A stretch of DNA of 35,467 nucleotides, from assembly GCA_963204785.1 (NCBI GenBank), contig CAUJHG010000058.1:1-35467 (forward strand), given 5' to 3'. Below, one piece after another: positions 1 to 9,372 of the stretch. The DNA comes from Pseudomonadota bacterium. GTDB lineage: Bacteria > Pseudomonadota > Gammaproteobacteria > Burkholderiales > Burkholderiaceae_E. Made by a program: the position numbers and the translations under genes. Every line of letters starts with the position of its first letter. Position 1 is the first letter of the stretch. The notes under the pieces were generated by a model. It saw nothing but the letters and a program-made list of their open reading frames with translations. It was not told where the DNA came from and ran no database searches.

Positions 1-254
1 ACGACTTCATGCTCCTGCGCTGCGACGCCGGCGAGGCCTCCGCGGAGCTGGGCACCTGGTGGACGCGCTTCATCGACGCGGACGGTCCGACACGCCAGCA
101 GCTGATCGCGCAGGCGCCCGCGGGCGGTGGAGCGGCGCGCAGGCGTCGGCGCCGCCCGACCGGCCGCAGCGCTGACGGCGCCGCTGCGGGCGCCCGGCCG
201 CCCGGCGCACCGGCGCCCGTCCCCACTCCGCGTCCCCACGACGGAGGCGGCTGA
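1..254 (+). CDS. pcnB: Poly(A) polymerase I, C-terminal fragment (cut by window edge)
   Basis: The reading frame is open from the left edge (codons from base 3) to the TGA at 252-254. The visible 83 or so residues read DFMLLRCDAGEASAELGTWW, then an acidic stretch and a very basic block (AARRRRRRPTGR) ending in a Pro/Ala-rich tail. This matches the end of bacterial PcnB, where a 'FLLLRA.AGE...LA.WW..F' segment precedes an arginine-rich RNA-binding tail. PcnB adds 3' poly(A) tails to RNAs and so promotes their decay. The catalytic nucleotidyltransferase domain lies outside the window. Directly downstream is folK, the usual pcnB neighbour in beta- and gammaproteobacteria, which supports the call even though only the tail is seen. 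Confidence 0.8.
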   Translation, partial: DFMLLRCDAGEASAELGTWWTRFIDADGPTRQQLIAQAPAGGGAARRRRRRPTGRSADGAAAGARPPGAPAPVPTPRPHDGGG

Positions 255-268
255 GCCGCGCACCGACA

Positions 269-817
269 GTGGAGACGGTGCGGGCCTGGATCGGGCTGGG
301 CGCCAACCTCGGCGACGCGCAGCACACGATCGCCGCGGCGCTGGCCGCGATCGCGCGGCTGCCGCGCACCAGCCTGCTCGGTGTCTCCTCGCTGTATCGA
401 AGCGCGCCGGTCGACGCCGAAGGCCCGGACTTCCTCAACGCAGTGGCGTCGATCGAGACCGGACTCGCGCCCGAGCCGCTGCTGGACGCCCTGCAGGCGA
501 TCGAGCGCGACCACGGCCGCGAACGCAGCTTCCGCAACGCCCCCCGCACCCTGGACCTCGACCTGCTCGCCTGGGATGCGCTCGAGCTGCGCAGCGAGCG
601 GCTGACCCTTCCCCACCCGCGGCTGCGCGAGCGCGCCTTCGTGCTGCAGCCGCTCGCGGAGCTCGCCCCCGGACTGCGGCTGCCGGGACTGCCCCCGCTG
701 GACGCGCTGCTGGCGGCCTGCATCGGGCAGCGCATCGAACGGGCCCTCGATGCGGCCGCGCTGCTGGCGCTGTCCGCGGACACGCCGGCGACCACGGCCG
801 GGGCAGGCGCACGATGA
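269..817 (+). CDS. folK: 2-amino-4-hydroxy-6-hydroxymethyldihydropteridine pyrophosphokinase
   Basis: FolK (182 aa) transfers pyrophosphate from ATP to 6-hydroxymethyl-7,8-dihydropterin, the step before dihydropteroate synthase in folate synthesis. The N-terminus reads WIGLGANLGD (residues 7-16), residues 43-48 are YRSAPV, and the family signature APRTLDLDLL (91-100) carries the Mg-binding aspartates; HPR at 116-118 is the conserved substrate-loop motif. Length is normal for the family. The start is a GTG at 269, 14 bp after pcnB stops; no ATG gives an intact N-terminus. Its TGA overlaps the ATG of the next gene (ATGA at 814-817), so the two are probably translationally coupled. Cytoplasmic. 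Confidence 0.95.
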   Translation: METVRAWIGLGANLGDAQHTIAAALAAIARLPRTSLLGVSSLYRSAPVDAEGPDFLNAVASIETGLAPEPLLDALQAIERDHGRERSFRNAPRTLDLDLLAWDALELRSERLTLPHPRLRERAFVLQPLAELAPGLRLPGLPPLDALLAACIGQRIERALDAAALLALSADTPATTAGAGAR

Positions 818-1167
818 GCTCCGGCTGGCCGATTCCCCTGCAGACGGTCGCGCTGCTGGTCGCCTCCAATGTCTTCATGACCTTCGCCTGGTACGGTCAC
901 CTGAAGAACCTGGCGACGAAGCCCTGGCACCTGGCCGCGCTGGCGAGCTGGGGAATCGCGCTCTTCGAGTACCTGCTGCAGGTGCCGGCCAACCGGATCG
1001 GCTACGGCCACTTCACGCTCGCGCAGCTCAAGATCGTCCAGGAGGTGATCACGCTCGCGGTGTTCGTGCCCTTCGCAGTGGTCTACATGCAGCAGCCGCT
1101 GAAGCTCGACTATCTCTGGGCCGCGCTGTGCCTGATGGGCGCGGTCTACTTCATCTTCCGCTCATGA
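814..1167 (+). CDS. DUF486 (DMT-like) small integral membrane protein
   Basis: A 117-residue, very hydrophobic protein with four predicted membrane segments (about residues 8-27, 33-50, 66-90 and 95-115). The sequence NVFMTFAWYGHLKN followed by a conserved EYLLQVPANRIGY is typical of the DUF486/COG3169 family, whose members look like half-size drug/metabolite transporters. No substrate is established. It is joined on both sides by ATGA overlaps (folK upstream, deoxynucleoside kinase downstream), so it belongs to the folK operon, but that does not reveal its function. The fold resemblance to EamA/SMR-type proteins is a family-level inference. The family call is secure; the function is unknown. 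Confidence 0.85.
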   Translation: MSSGWPIPLQTVALLVASNVFMTFAWYGHLKNLATKPWHLAALASWGIALFEYLLQVPANRIGYGHFTLAQLKIVQEVITLAVFVPFAVVYMQQPLKLDYLWAALCLMGAVYFIFRS

Positions 1168-1820
1168 ACGCACCCGTCTCGCCCTTCGAACGCTACCGCC
1201 ACGTCGTCGTCGAGGGGCCGATCGGCGTGGGCAAGACCTCGCTGGCGCGCCGGCTCGCCGAGCGCTTCGGCGGCACGCTGGTCCTCGAGGAGCCGGGCGA
1301 GAACCCCTTCCTGGAGCGCTTCTACCGCGACGGCCGCCGCTACGCGCTGCCCGCGCAGCTCTTCTTCCTGTTCCAGCGGGTCGGCCAGCTGCGCGAGCTC
1401 GCCCAGCGCGACCTCTTCTCGCAGGTGATGATCGGCGACTTCCTCCTCGACAAGGACCCGCTGTTCGCGCGGCTCACCCTGGACGACGACGAGCTCGCCC
1501 TGTACCAGCAGATCTTCGACAGCCTGCGGCCGCAGTCGCCGGTGCCAGACCTCGTGATCTACCTGCAGGCCCGCCCCGAGACGCTGCACGAACGCGTGCA
1601 GCGCCGCGGCGTCCCGATGGAGGCCGACATCTCCGAGGCCTACCTGCGGGCGCTGGTCGACGCCTACAGCCGCTTCTTCCACCACTACGACGCAGCCCCG
1701 CTGCTGATCGTCAACACCGAGCACCTGAACCCGGCCGACAGCGACGAGGACCTCGACCTGCTGGTGCGCCAGCTGGTCGAGATGCGCGGTCGCAGGGTGT
1801 TCTTCAGCCTGGGGCAGTAG
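1164..1820 (+). CDS. Deoxynucleoside kinase (deoxyadenosine/deoxyguanosine kinase type)
   Basis: A 218-residue P-loop kinase. HVVVEGPIGVGKTSLA (residues 13-28) holds the Walker A loop; the EEP at 42-44, the following ENPFLERFY and the GDFLLDKDP region (91-99) match bacterial deoxynucleoside kinases that phosphorylate deoxyadenosine or deoxyguanosine for dNTP salvage. The C-terminal part carries the lid-like arginines RVQRRGVPME. Kinases of this family commonly follow folK in betaproteobacteria. The start ATG overlaps the DUF486 stop (ATGA at 1164-1167). The 3' end overlaps the convergent galE by 17 bp (1804-1820), leaving no intergenic space for a terminator. Exact nucleoside preference cannot be read from the sequence. 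Confidence 0.88.
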   Translation: MNAPVSPFERYRHVVVEGPIGVGKTSLARRLAERFGGTLVLEEPGENPFLERFYRDGRRYALPAQLFFLFQRVGQLRELAQRDLFSQVMIGDFLLDKDPLFARLTLDDDELALYQQIFDSLRPQSPVPDLVIYLQARPETLHERVQRRGVPMEADISEAYLRALVDAYSRFFHHYDAAPLLIVNTEHLNPADSDEDLDLLVRQLVEMRGRRVFFSLGQ

Positions 1821-2865
1821 CGCCGCGGTAACCGTCCGGGTTGCGGCTCTGCCAGCGCCACGCGTCCTCGCACATCCGCTCGATTCCCAGCTCCGCCCGC
1901 CAGCCCAGCAGCTCCAGCGCACGGCGCGGATCCGCCCAGCACTCGGCGATGTCGCCGGCGCGGCGCTCCACCACCCGGTAAGGAACGGGGCGCCCGCTCG
2001 CCCGTTCGAAGGCATGCACCATCTCGAGCACCGAGAAGCCCTTGCCGGTGCCCAGGTTGACCGTGAAGGCTCCCGCGTGCGCGTGCACCCGTTCGAGCGC
2101 GGCGAGATGGCCCCGAGCGAGATCCACCACGTGGATGTAGTCGCGCACCCCGGTGCCGTCAGCGGTCGGCCAGTCGCCGCCGAACACGCCCAGGTGCTCG
2201 CGCCGCCCCACCGCCACCTGCGCGACGAAGGGCATCAGGTTGTTCGGGATGCCCGCCGGATCCTCGCCGATCAGGCCGCTCTCGTGCGCGCCCACCGGGT
2301 TGAAGTAGCGCAGGATCCCCACCGCCCAGTCGGGCTCGGCCGCGGCGAGGTCCTCGAGCATCATCTCGACCATCCACTTGCTGCGCCCATAGGGATTGGT
2401 CGGACCGGTGCGCGCCTCCTCGTGCAGCGGCACCGTTTCGGGGTCGCCGTAGACCGTCGCCGACGAGCTGAACACGAAGCGGCGCACGCCGGCGCGGCCC
2501 AGGCAGCGCAGCAGCACGCCGGTGCCGGCGACGTTGTTCGCGTAGTAGTCCAGCGGCCTGGCCACCGACTCGCCCACCGCCTTCAGGCCCGCGAAGTGCA
2601 GCACCGAGCCGATCTGGTGGCGCGCCAGCAGATCGTCGAGCAGCGCCTCGTCGCGGATGTCCCCGACCACGAGCGGCGCCGGACGCCCGGCGATCCGCTC
2701 GACCCGGCGCAGCGACTCGGCGCTGGCGTTGCACAGGTTGTCCAGCACCAGCACCGGCCAGCCTGCCTGCAGCAGCGCGAGCACCGTGTGCGAACCGATG
2801 TAGCCCGCGCCGCCGGTCACCAGCACCGTCGCGCGCGCCTGCGCTGCCTGCCGTCCGTCCCCCAC
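1804..2865 (-). CDS. galE: UDP-glucose 4-epimerase
   Basis: GalE interconverts UDP-glucose and UDP-galactose using tightly bound NAD and supplies galactose for polysaccharides. The N-terminal Rossmann motif VTGGAGYIGSH spans residues 16-26; the catalytic triad region is SSSAT (133-137) with Tyr159 and Lys163 in NPYGRSKWM; NPDGY lies near the C-terminus as in other GalE proteins. I set the start at the GTG at 2865 because AAAGGAG lies 6 nt upstream of it; a longer frame to an ATG at 2937 has no such support and adds a non-homologous leader. This gives 353 aa, slightly longer than the usual 338. It diverges from manC, so the 99-bp gap holds both promoters. Confidence 0.95.
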   Translation of the reverse strand: MGDGRQAAQARATVLVTGGAGYIGSHTVLALLQAGWPVLVLDNLCNASAESLRRVERIAGRPAPLVVGDIRDEALLDDLLARHQIGSVLHFAGLKAVGESVARPLDYYANNVAGTGVLLRCLGRAGVRRFVFSSSATVYGDPETVPLHEEARTGPTNPYGRSKWMVEMMLEDLAAAEPDWAVGILRYFNPVGAHESGLIGEDPAGIPNNLMPFVAQVAVGRREHLGVFGGDWPTADGTGVRDYIHVVDLARGHLAALERVHAHAGAFTVNLGTGKGFSVLEMVHAFERASGRPVPYRVVERRAGDIAECWADPRRALELLGWRAELGIERMCEDAWRWQSRNPDGYRGATAPG

Positions 2866-2964
2866 TGCCGCTCCTTTGCACTGAAACCGTGCGAAAGTCT
2901 GGCATGCCGCGCGCCGCCGATCCCTAGAATCGGTCACGTCCAGCCCTCTTCACTCCGAGCGACC

Positions 2965-4425
2965 ATGTCCAAGAACCCGATGATCCTGCCGGTTGTGCTC
3001 TCCGGAGGCGCCGGCAGCCGCCTGTGGCCGGTGTCGCGCGAGGCGCTTCCCAAACCCTTCATGCGGCTGGGCGGGCCGCTGAGCCTGCTGCAGCGCACCC
3101 TGGTGCGTGCCCTGCCGCTGGCGCACCAGGGCCGTGCCGCAATCGTCACCAACCAGGAACACTACTTCCGCACGCGCGAGGACCTGCGCGCACTGCCCGA
3201 CGCCGAGCGTGCCGTGATCACCCAGCTGCTCGAGCCGGTGGCGCGCAACACCGCCCCGGCGGTGGCAGTGGCCGCGCTCTGGGCCGAAGAGCAGGTGCCG
3301 GGGGCGACGCTGCTGGTGCTGCCGGCCGACCACCTGATCCCGGACGAACTCGCCTTCCGCGAGGCCGCGCAGACCGCCGCACGGATCGCCGCGAACGGCG
3401 CCCTGGTGCTCTTCGGCATCCAGCCCACCGCCCCCGAGACCGGATTCGGCTACATCGAGACCGGCGAAGCGCTTGCCGGCAGCGAGGCGCGCCGGGTGCT
3501 GCGCTTCGTCGAGAAGCCGGATGCCGCCCGCGCGCTGCAGTTCCTGCAGGCAGGCAGCTTCGTCTGGAACAGCGGCATGTTCTGCTTCCGGGCCCGCGCG
3601 ATCCTCGCGGCCTTCGCAGCCTGCGCGCCCGAGGTGCTGGAAGCGGCGCGCGCCGCCTGGCAGGCCAGCCGCGAGGCGGCCACCAGCGAACGGGTCACCC
3701 TGGACGCCGAGACCTTCGCACGATGCCCCGACATCTCCATCGACTACGCAGTGATGGAGAAGGCCGAGGAGGTGCTCGTGCTGCCCTCGCGCTTCGGCTG
3801 GAGCGACATCGGCTCCTGGAAGGCGGTCTCCGAGCAGCTGCCCGCCGACGCCGACGGCAACACCTGCGTGGGCGACACCATGCTGCTGGGCGCGCGCAAC
3901 ACCCATGTGCAGAGCGAGGACCGGCTCGTGGCCGCGGTCGGCGTCGACAACCTGCTGGTGGTCGACACCCCAGACGCGCTGCTGGTCGCCAGCAAGGACG
4001 CCAGCCAGGAGGTCCGCGAGATCGTCACGCGGCTCAAGGCGCGCAGGCACGAGGCTGCCCGGCTGCACCGCACCGTCGCGCGGCCCTGGGGCACCTACAC
4101 GGTGCTCCAGGAAGGGCCGCGCTTCAAGATCAAGCGCATCGAGGTGCGCCCGGGCGAGTCGCTGTCCCTGCAGATGCACCACCACCGCAGCGAGCACTGG
4201 ATCGTCGTCTCCGGGACTGCGCGGGTCACCTGCGACGAGCGCAGCTACCTGGTGACTGCCAACGAATCGACCTACATCCCGATCGGGACGAAGCACCGCC
4301 TCGAGAACCCCGGCGTGCTCGAACTGGTGATGATCGAGGTGCAGTGCGGCGACTACCTCGGCGAGGACGACATCGTGCGCTTCTCCGATGTCTATGGACG
4401 CACCGGATCCGGCGCCTCCGGCTGA
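2965..4425 (+). CDS. manC: Mannose-1-phosphate guanylyltransferase / mannose-6-phosphate isomerase (bifunctional)
   Basis: A 486-residue type II PMI-GMP enzyme that makes GDP-mannose for exopolysaccharide, LPS or glycan synthesis. The nucleotidyltransferase signature LSGGAGSRLWPVSREALPKP covers residues 12-31, and FVEKPD near residue 182 is the sugar-phosphate site. The C-terminal cupin/isomerase domain begins near residue 373 (RPWGTYTVL) and includes QMHHHRSEHW (about 402-411), which supplies metal ligands. The length matches AlgA/CpsB/XanB proteins. The ATG at 2965 is preceded by a weak Shine-Dalgarno (CCGAGCGACC). A TAGAAT hexamer at 2925-2930 is a possible -10. With galE divergent, this is a small nucleotide-sugar locus. 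Confidence 0.94.
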   Translation: MSKNPMILPVVLSGGAGSRLWPVSREALPKPFMRLGGPLSLLQRTLVRALPLAHQGRAAIVTNQEHYFRTREDLRALPDAERAVITQLLEPVARNTAPAVAVAALWAEEQVPGATLLVLPADHLIPDELAFREAAQTAARIAANGALVLFGIQPTAPETGFGYIETGEALAGSEARRVLRFVEKPDAARALQFLQAGSFVWNSGMFCFRARAILAAFAACAPEVLEAARAAWQASREAATSERVTLDAETFARCPDISIDYAVMEKAEEVLVLPSRFGWSDIGSWKAVSEQLPADADGNTCVGDTMLLGARNTHVQSEDRLVAAVGVDNLLVVDTPDALLVASKDASQEVREIVTRLKARRHEAARLHRTVARPWGTYTVLQEGPRFKIKRIEVRPGESLSLQMHHHRSEHWIVVSGTARVTCDERSYLVTANESTYIPIGTKHRLENPGVLELVMIEVQCGDYLGEDDIVRFSDVYGRTGSGASG

Positions 4426-4948
4426 ACGCGCCGGCCCGGCCACGGGACAGGCGCGCTGGTTCGTCGGCCTGCGCCCGGCGCCAGCAGTGCGCGCGCGGCT
4501 GCACCGCACTGCGCTGGGGCTCGCGGCAACGCACGGCGGGCGGCCGATCGCCGCCTCGCGGATGCACCTCACGGTGGCCTTCCTCGGCGCCGCACCGCGC
4601 GCGCTGGAGCCCGCGCTGCTCGCGCTGCTGCGCACGCTGCCCCCGCCGGGTGCGCTGCTGCTCGACCGGCTCGGCAGCTTCGGCCCGCGGCTGGTGTGGA
4701 TCGGCCCGCAACGCACGCCGCAATGGCTCGACGACCTGTCGGCGCGCCTGCGCGCCGGCCTGGATGCCCTGGGCGCGGACCACGATCGCAGGCCGCTGCG
4801 CCCGCACGTGACGCTGCTGCGCGCCGCGCAGGCCCCGGTCGCGCCCGGCAAGGTCCTGCGCCCGATCGACTTCGGCGCCCCGGAGCTGATGCTGGTCGAC
4901 TCGGAGCCTTCGCAGCGCGGCGGCCACTATCGCTGGATCCGGCCATAG
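4388..4948 (+). CDS. thpR: RNA 2',3'-cyclic phosphodiesterase (2H phosphoesterase)
   Basis: A 186-residue LigT/ThpR-type 2H phosphoesterase. The two catalytic motifs are HLTV (residues 60-63) and HVTL (140-143), the paired HxTx histidines of the superfamily. RWFVGLRP (23-30) is the usual first strand. Family members hydrolyse 2',3'-cyclic phosphate RNA ends and can ligate tRNA halves in vitro; the cellular role is still unsettled. The gene starts inside the end of manC (38-bp overlap; ATGs at 4388 and 4394), so it is likely co-transcribed and translated by coupling. The C-terminus GGHYRWI is typical of the family. Cytoplasmic. Confidence 0.9.
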   Translation: MSMDAPDPAPPAERAGPATGQARWFVGLRPAPAVRARLHRTALGLAATHGGRPIAASRMHLTVAFLGAAPRALEPALLALLRTLPPPGALLLDRLGSFGPRLVWIGPQRTPQWLDDLSARLRAGLDALGADHDRRPLRPHVTLLRAAQAPVAPGKVLRPIDFGAPELMLVDSEPSQRGGHYRWIRP

Positions 4949-5185
4949 CCGCCGCACACCCGCGAGCGCCCGTGGCGCCGAGGCGCGGCTGCTACACTTC
5001 GCCCTCGAACGGCCCGCGCGCAATTCCTGTCACCCGCGGCCGTCGGACAACGCCTGGGACGAACGCGTGTTCATCGAGGTACCTGCCCCCGACTCGCAGA
5101 TCCGGCGCATGCGCCCGGCGCTGCAAGCCACCTGCCGCGCGCCCCTGCCCGCCCTGCTGCGCGGCAGCCATCGCGCCCTGCCCGC

Positions 5186-6529
5186 GTGATCTGGCTGCGC
5201 AGCCTGAGCTCGGTCGCGATCGCGCTGCTGATCGCCGCCGTGATCGCACTGCTGGTTTCCGCCGAGGCCGCCGCCTGGTGGCTGGCGGGATGCGCCGTCT
5301 TCTTCGGACTGGCCAAGGCCTTCTATCTCGACCGCCTCCACCACTGGGCGGCGCTGCCACGCAACCGCGACCTGCCTGCGGCGCCCGGCGCCTGGGGCCT
5401 GGTCTTCGATCGCCTCGCCCGCTTCGGCCGCAACGAGGCAGCCACCCGCAGCGAGCTCACCGCCGAGCTGGAACAGGTGCACGCGGCGGTGGACCGCCTG
5501 CCGGCCGGCCTCGTGGTGCTCGACCGCTTCGATCACGTCCGGTGGTGCAACAACGCCGCAGCCGAGCTGCACGGCATCTTCGGAAGCGGGCGCCCGGTCC
5601 ACCACTTCATCCGCCAGCCCGAGTTCGTCGCCTACCTCGAAGGCGGCGACTACCAGCAGTCGCTCGCGCTGATGCTGGACTCGCACCCCGGCAGGCAGTT
5701 CGAGCTGCGCCTGTTCCGCACCGAGAGCGGCGGCAAGCTGCTCACCACGCGCGACGTCACCGAACAGACGCAGCTCGACGCGGTGCGCCAGGACTTCGTC
5801 GCCAACGTGTCCCACGAGATCCGCACGCCGGTGACCGTGATCAACGGCTTCGCCGAGACACTGATGAACCTCGATCTCGACGAGGACACGCGCCGCGAGT
5901 ACCTGGGAACGATCCTGCGCCAGAGCCAGACCATGCAGCGGCTGGTCGACGATCTGCTCACCCTCTCGTCGCTGGAGAGCTCTTCGGCGCTGTCCGAGCA
6001 GGAAGCGATCGGGCTGCACGCAATGGCGGAGCGGCTCGCCGACGAGGCCCGCGCGCTCTCGCAGGGCCGCCACGAGATCGGCGTGCAGGTCGACCCGCAG
6101 GCGGCGATCCGCGGCGTTGCGGCGGAACTGGAGACCGCGGTGCGCAACCTGCTGACGAACGCGGTGCGCTACACGCCCGAGGGCGGTCGCATCGACATCG
6201 AGTGGCGCGTGCGCGACAGCGAGGGCTGGCTCACGGTCCGCGACACCGGGATCGGGGTCGCGCCGGAGCACCTGCCCCGGCTCTCCGAGCGTTTCTACCG
6301 CGTGGACCGGGGCCGCTCACGCGACACCGGCGGCACCGGGCTGGGGCTGGCGATCGCCAAGCACGTGGTCCAGCGGCACGGCGGCCGCTTCCATGTCGAG
6401 AGCCGCCAGGGTGAGGGCAGCGCCTTCTCGCTGCGGCTGCCCGCCAGCCGCGTGCTCGCGACTGCCGCTGGCGAAGCGGCGCCGGCCGCCGCCGAGACCC
6501 CGGCTTCGCAGGCCGGACCACAGCCCTGA
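5186..6529 (+). CDS. phoR: PhoR-type phosphate-regulon sensor histidine kinase
   Basis: A 447-residue membrane histidine kinase. Two hydrophobic segments (about 8-26 and 29-47) are followed by a linker, a PAS-like domain (about 98-192, with LPAGLVVLDRFDHVRWCN), and the kinase core: H-box VSHEIRTP with phospho-acceptor His210, N-box NLLTNAVRYT (321-330), G1 DTGIG (353-357) and G2 GTGLGLA (383-389). The short N-terminus without a periplasmic domain plus a single PAS is the PhoR layout, the sensor that acts with PhoB and the Pst system. The start is a GTG at 5186 without a clear Shine-Dalgarno, so translation may begin elsewhere nearby. No phoB is adjacent; thpR lies upstream. The C-terminal tail is Ala-rich. 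Confidence 0.82.
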   Translation: MIWLRSLSSVAIALLIAAVIALLVSAEAAAWWLAGCAVFFGLAKAFYLDRLHHWAALPRNRDLPAAPGAWGLVFDRLARFGRNEAATRSELTAELEQVHAAVDRLPAGLVVLDRFDHVRWCNNAAAELHGIFGSGRPVHHFIRQPEFVAYLEGGDYQQSLALMLDSHPGRQFELRLFRTESGGKLLTTRDVTEQTQLDAVRQDFVANVSHEIRTPVTVINGFAETLMNLDLDEDTRREYLGTILRQSQTMQRLVDDLLTLSSLESSSALSEQEAIGLHAMAERLADEARALSQGRHEIGVQVDPQAAIRGVAAELETAVRNLLTNAVRYTPEGGRIDIEWRVRDSEGWLTVRDTGIGVAPEHLPRLSERFYRVDRGRSRDTGGTGLGLAIAKHVVQRHGGRFHVESRQGEGSAFSLRLPASRVLATAAGEAAPAAAETPASQAGPQP

Positions 6530-6539
6530 ATCGACGGCG

Positions 6540-6565
6540 GTCCGCTGCTGCGGGCCGCAGCGGAC
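6540..6565. terminator. Strong inverted repeat between phoR and the DAHP synthase gene
   Basis: GTCCGCTGC (6540-6548) and GCAGCGGAC (6557-6565) form a perfect 9-bp stem with an 8-nt loop, just after the phoR stop and facing the convergent synthase gene. There is no clear T-run on either side, so it may act as a non-canonical or Rho-assisted bidirectional terminator. Confidence 0.5.
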
Positions 6566-6629
6566 ACGCGCTCCGGGGCCGTCGCAAGGCTCCTGCGGCC
6601 GCGCCGCGCTGCGGCCCAAGCGGCGCGCT

Positions 6630-7724
6630 TCAGGCCGCGGTGCGCGCGCGCAGCGCCAGCGGCTCGCGCAGTTCCTCGTGCGCGCGCAGCAGCAGCGCCT
6701 CGGTGCCGGCCCAGTCGAGGCAGGGATCGGTCACCGAGACCCCGTAGCGCAACTGCGTGCGATCCTCGGGAATCGGCTGATTGCCCGCCTCGAGGTTGGA
6801 CTCGAGCATCAGGCCGACGATCGAGCGATTGCCCTCGCGCACCTGGTGGACGCAGTCGGCGAACACCAGCGGCTGCATCGTGTGGTCCTTCATCGCATTG
6901 GCGTGCGAGCAGTCGACGACGATGTTCGGCGCGATCCCGGCCTTCACCAGCGCCTGTTCGGCGATGCGCACGCTCACCGTGTCGTAGTTCGGCCGACCGC
7001 CGCCGCCGCGCAGCACCAGGTGTCCCCAGGGGTTGCCGCGCGTGCGGATCACGCTGGTGCGGCCCTCCTCGTTCATTCCCAGGAAGCCGTGCGGCGAGCG
7101 CGCCGAGCGGATCGCGTTGATCGCGACTTCCAGCCCGCCGTCGGTGCCGTTCTTGAAGCCCACCGGCGCCGACAGCCCGCTGGCCATCTCGCGGTGCGTC
7201 TGGCTCTCGGTGGTGCGCGCACCGATCGCGTACCAGCTGATCAGGTCGGCAAGATACTGCGGGCCGATCGGATCCAGCGCCTCGGTGGCCGTGGGCAGCC
7301 CCATCTGCGCCAGTTGCAGCAGCAGCTCGCGCGCGCGCGCCACCCCCTCGTCGATGCGGAAGGAATCGTCCAGCCGCGGATCGTTGACGAAGCCCTTCCA
7401 GCCCACCGAGGTGCGCGGCTTCTCGAAGTACACGCGCATCACCAGCAGCAGCGTCTCCCCGACCCGGTCGGCGAGCACGCGCAGCCTGCGCGCGTAGTCG
7501 AGCGCCGCCGCCGGATCGTGGATCGAGCAGGGACCGACCACCACGAGCAGCCGCGGGTCACGACGCCCGAGGATGTCGCGGATCGCCTTGCGGCCGGCCA
7601 GCACGGTGCGCGCCGCCGCCTCGGTCAGCGGCAGCGCCGCGTGCAGCTGCGCGGGCGAGGGCATCTCGGTCATCGAGACCACGTTGACGTTGTCGAGCAA
7701 GGCCTCGAGGGAGGGATCGGTCAT
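6630..7724 (-). CDS. 3-deoxy-7-phosphoheptulonate (DAHP) synthase, class I
   Basis: A 364-residue AroF/AroG/AroH-type enzyme that condenses phosphoenolpyruvate and erythrose-4-phosphate, the first step of the shikimate pathway to aromatic amino acids. Visible motifs: VVVGPCSIHDP (61-71, with a metal-ligand Cys66), YFEKPRTSVGWKG (99-111, substrate-binding KPRT), GARTTESQTHREMASGL, GFKNGTDG, VVDCSHANAMKDH and YGVSVTDPCL. Length and the N-terminal extension before the barrel fit the feedback-regulated E. coli-type isozymes, but which amino acid inhibits it cannot be told by eye, so no isozyme letter is given. The ATG at 7724 has only a weak upstream purine stretch. The M20 peptidase gene upstream runs in the same direction, 73 bp away. 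Confidence 0.94.
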   Translation of the reverse strand: MTDPSLEALLDNVNVVSMTEMPSPAQLHAALPLTEAAARTVLAGRKAIRDILGRRDPRLLVVVGPCSIHDPAAALDYARRLRVLADRVGETLLLVMRVYFEKPRTSVGWKGFVNDPRLDDSFRIDEGVARARELLLQLAQMGLPTATEALDPIGPQYLADLISWYAIGARTTESQTHREMASGLSAPVGFKNGTDGGLEVAINAIRSARSPHGFLGMNEEGRTSVIRTRGNPWGHLVLRGGGGRPNYDTVSVRIAEQALVKAGIAPNIVVDCSHANAMKDHTMQPLVFADCVHQVREGNRSIVGLMLESNLEAGNQPIPEDRTQLRYGVSVTDPCLDWAGTEALLLRAHEELREPLALRARTAA

Positions 7725-7797
7725 GGGAATTCCCGGAGTCGTCGTGATGGCCGCCCTGCGGGGCCGCGTCGGATCGCGGCTCGCGGGCGGTCCTGGG

Positions 7798-9231
<1,434 letters not shown>

Positions 9232-9283
9232 GCTCGCCTCGTGCGCTTGCCCCGGAGAAGGCGACGAGATTAGCGCATCCGGC

Positions 9284-9299
9284 GCCGGCGCGCGCCGGC
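9284..9299. terminator. GC-rich palindrome after the TonB-dependent receptor gene
   Basis: GCCGGCGCGCGCCGGC is a perfect 16-bp palindrome in the gap between the receptor gene and the M20 peptidase gene; a second palindrome, CCCGCGCGGG, lies at 9362-9371 next to the receptor stop codon. No T-run follows. Together they may attenuate or end the receptor transcript. Confidence 0.3.
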
Positions 9300-9372
9300 C
9301 GACTGCGCGTGCGCCAGCGCCCCGCAGCCGCAACGCACCCGCGCCCGTCTCCGGCGCCGGGCCCGCGCGGGA

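Noticed and set aside
2950..4851. 633-codon open frame on the minus strand opposite manC and thpR
   Set aside because: GC-rich codon positions keep antisense frames open; the translation is low-complexity and the plus strand encodes clear enzymes.
5067..5188. Short frame (GTG at 5067, 40 codons) ending in a GTGA overlap with phoR
   Set aside because: The overlap looks like coupling, but the peptide is Ala/Arg/Pro-rich, has no Shine-Dalgarno and matches nothing recognisable.
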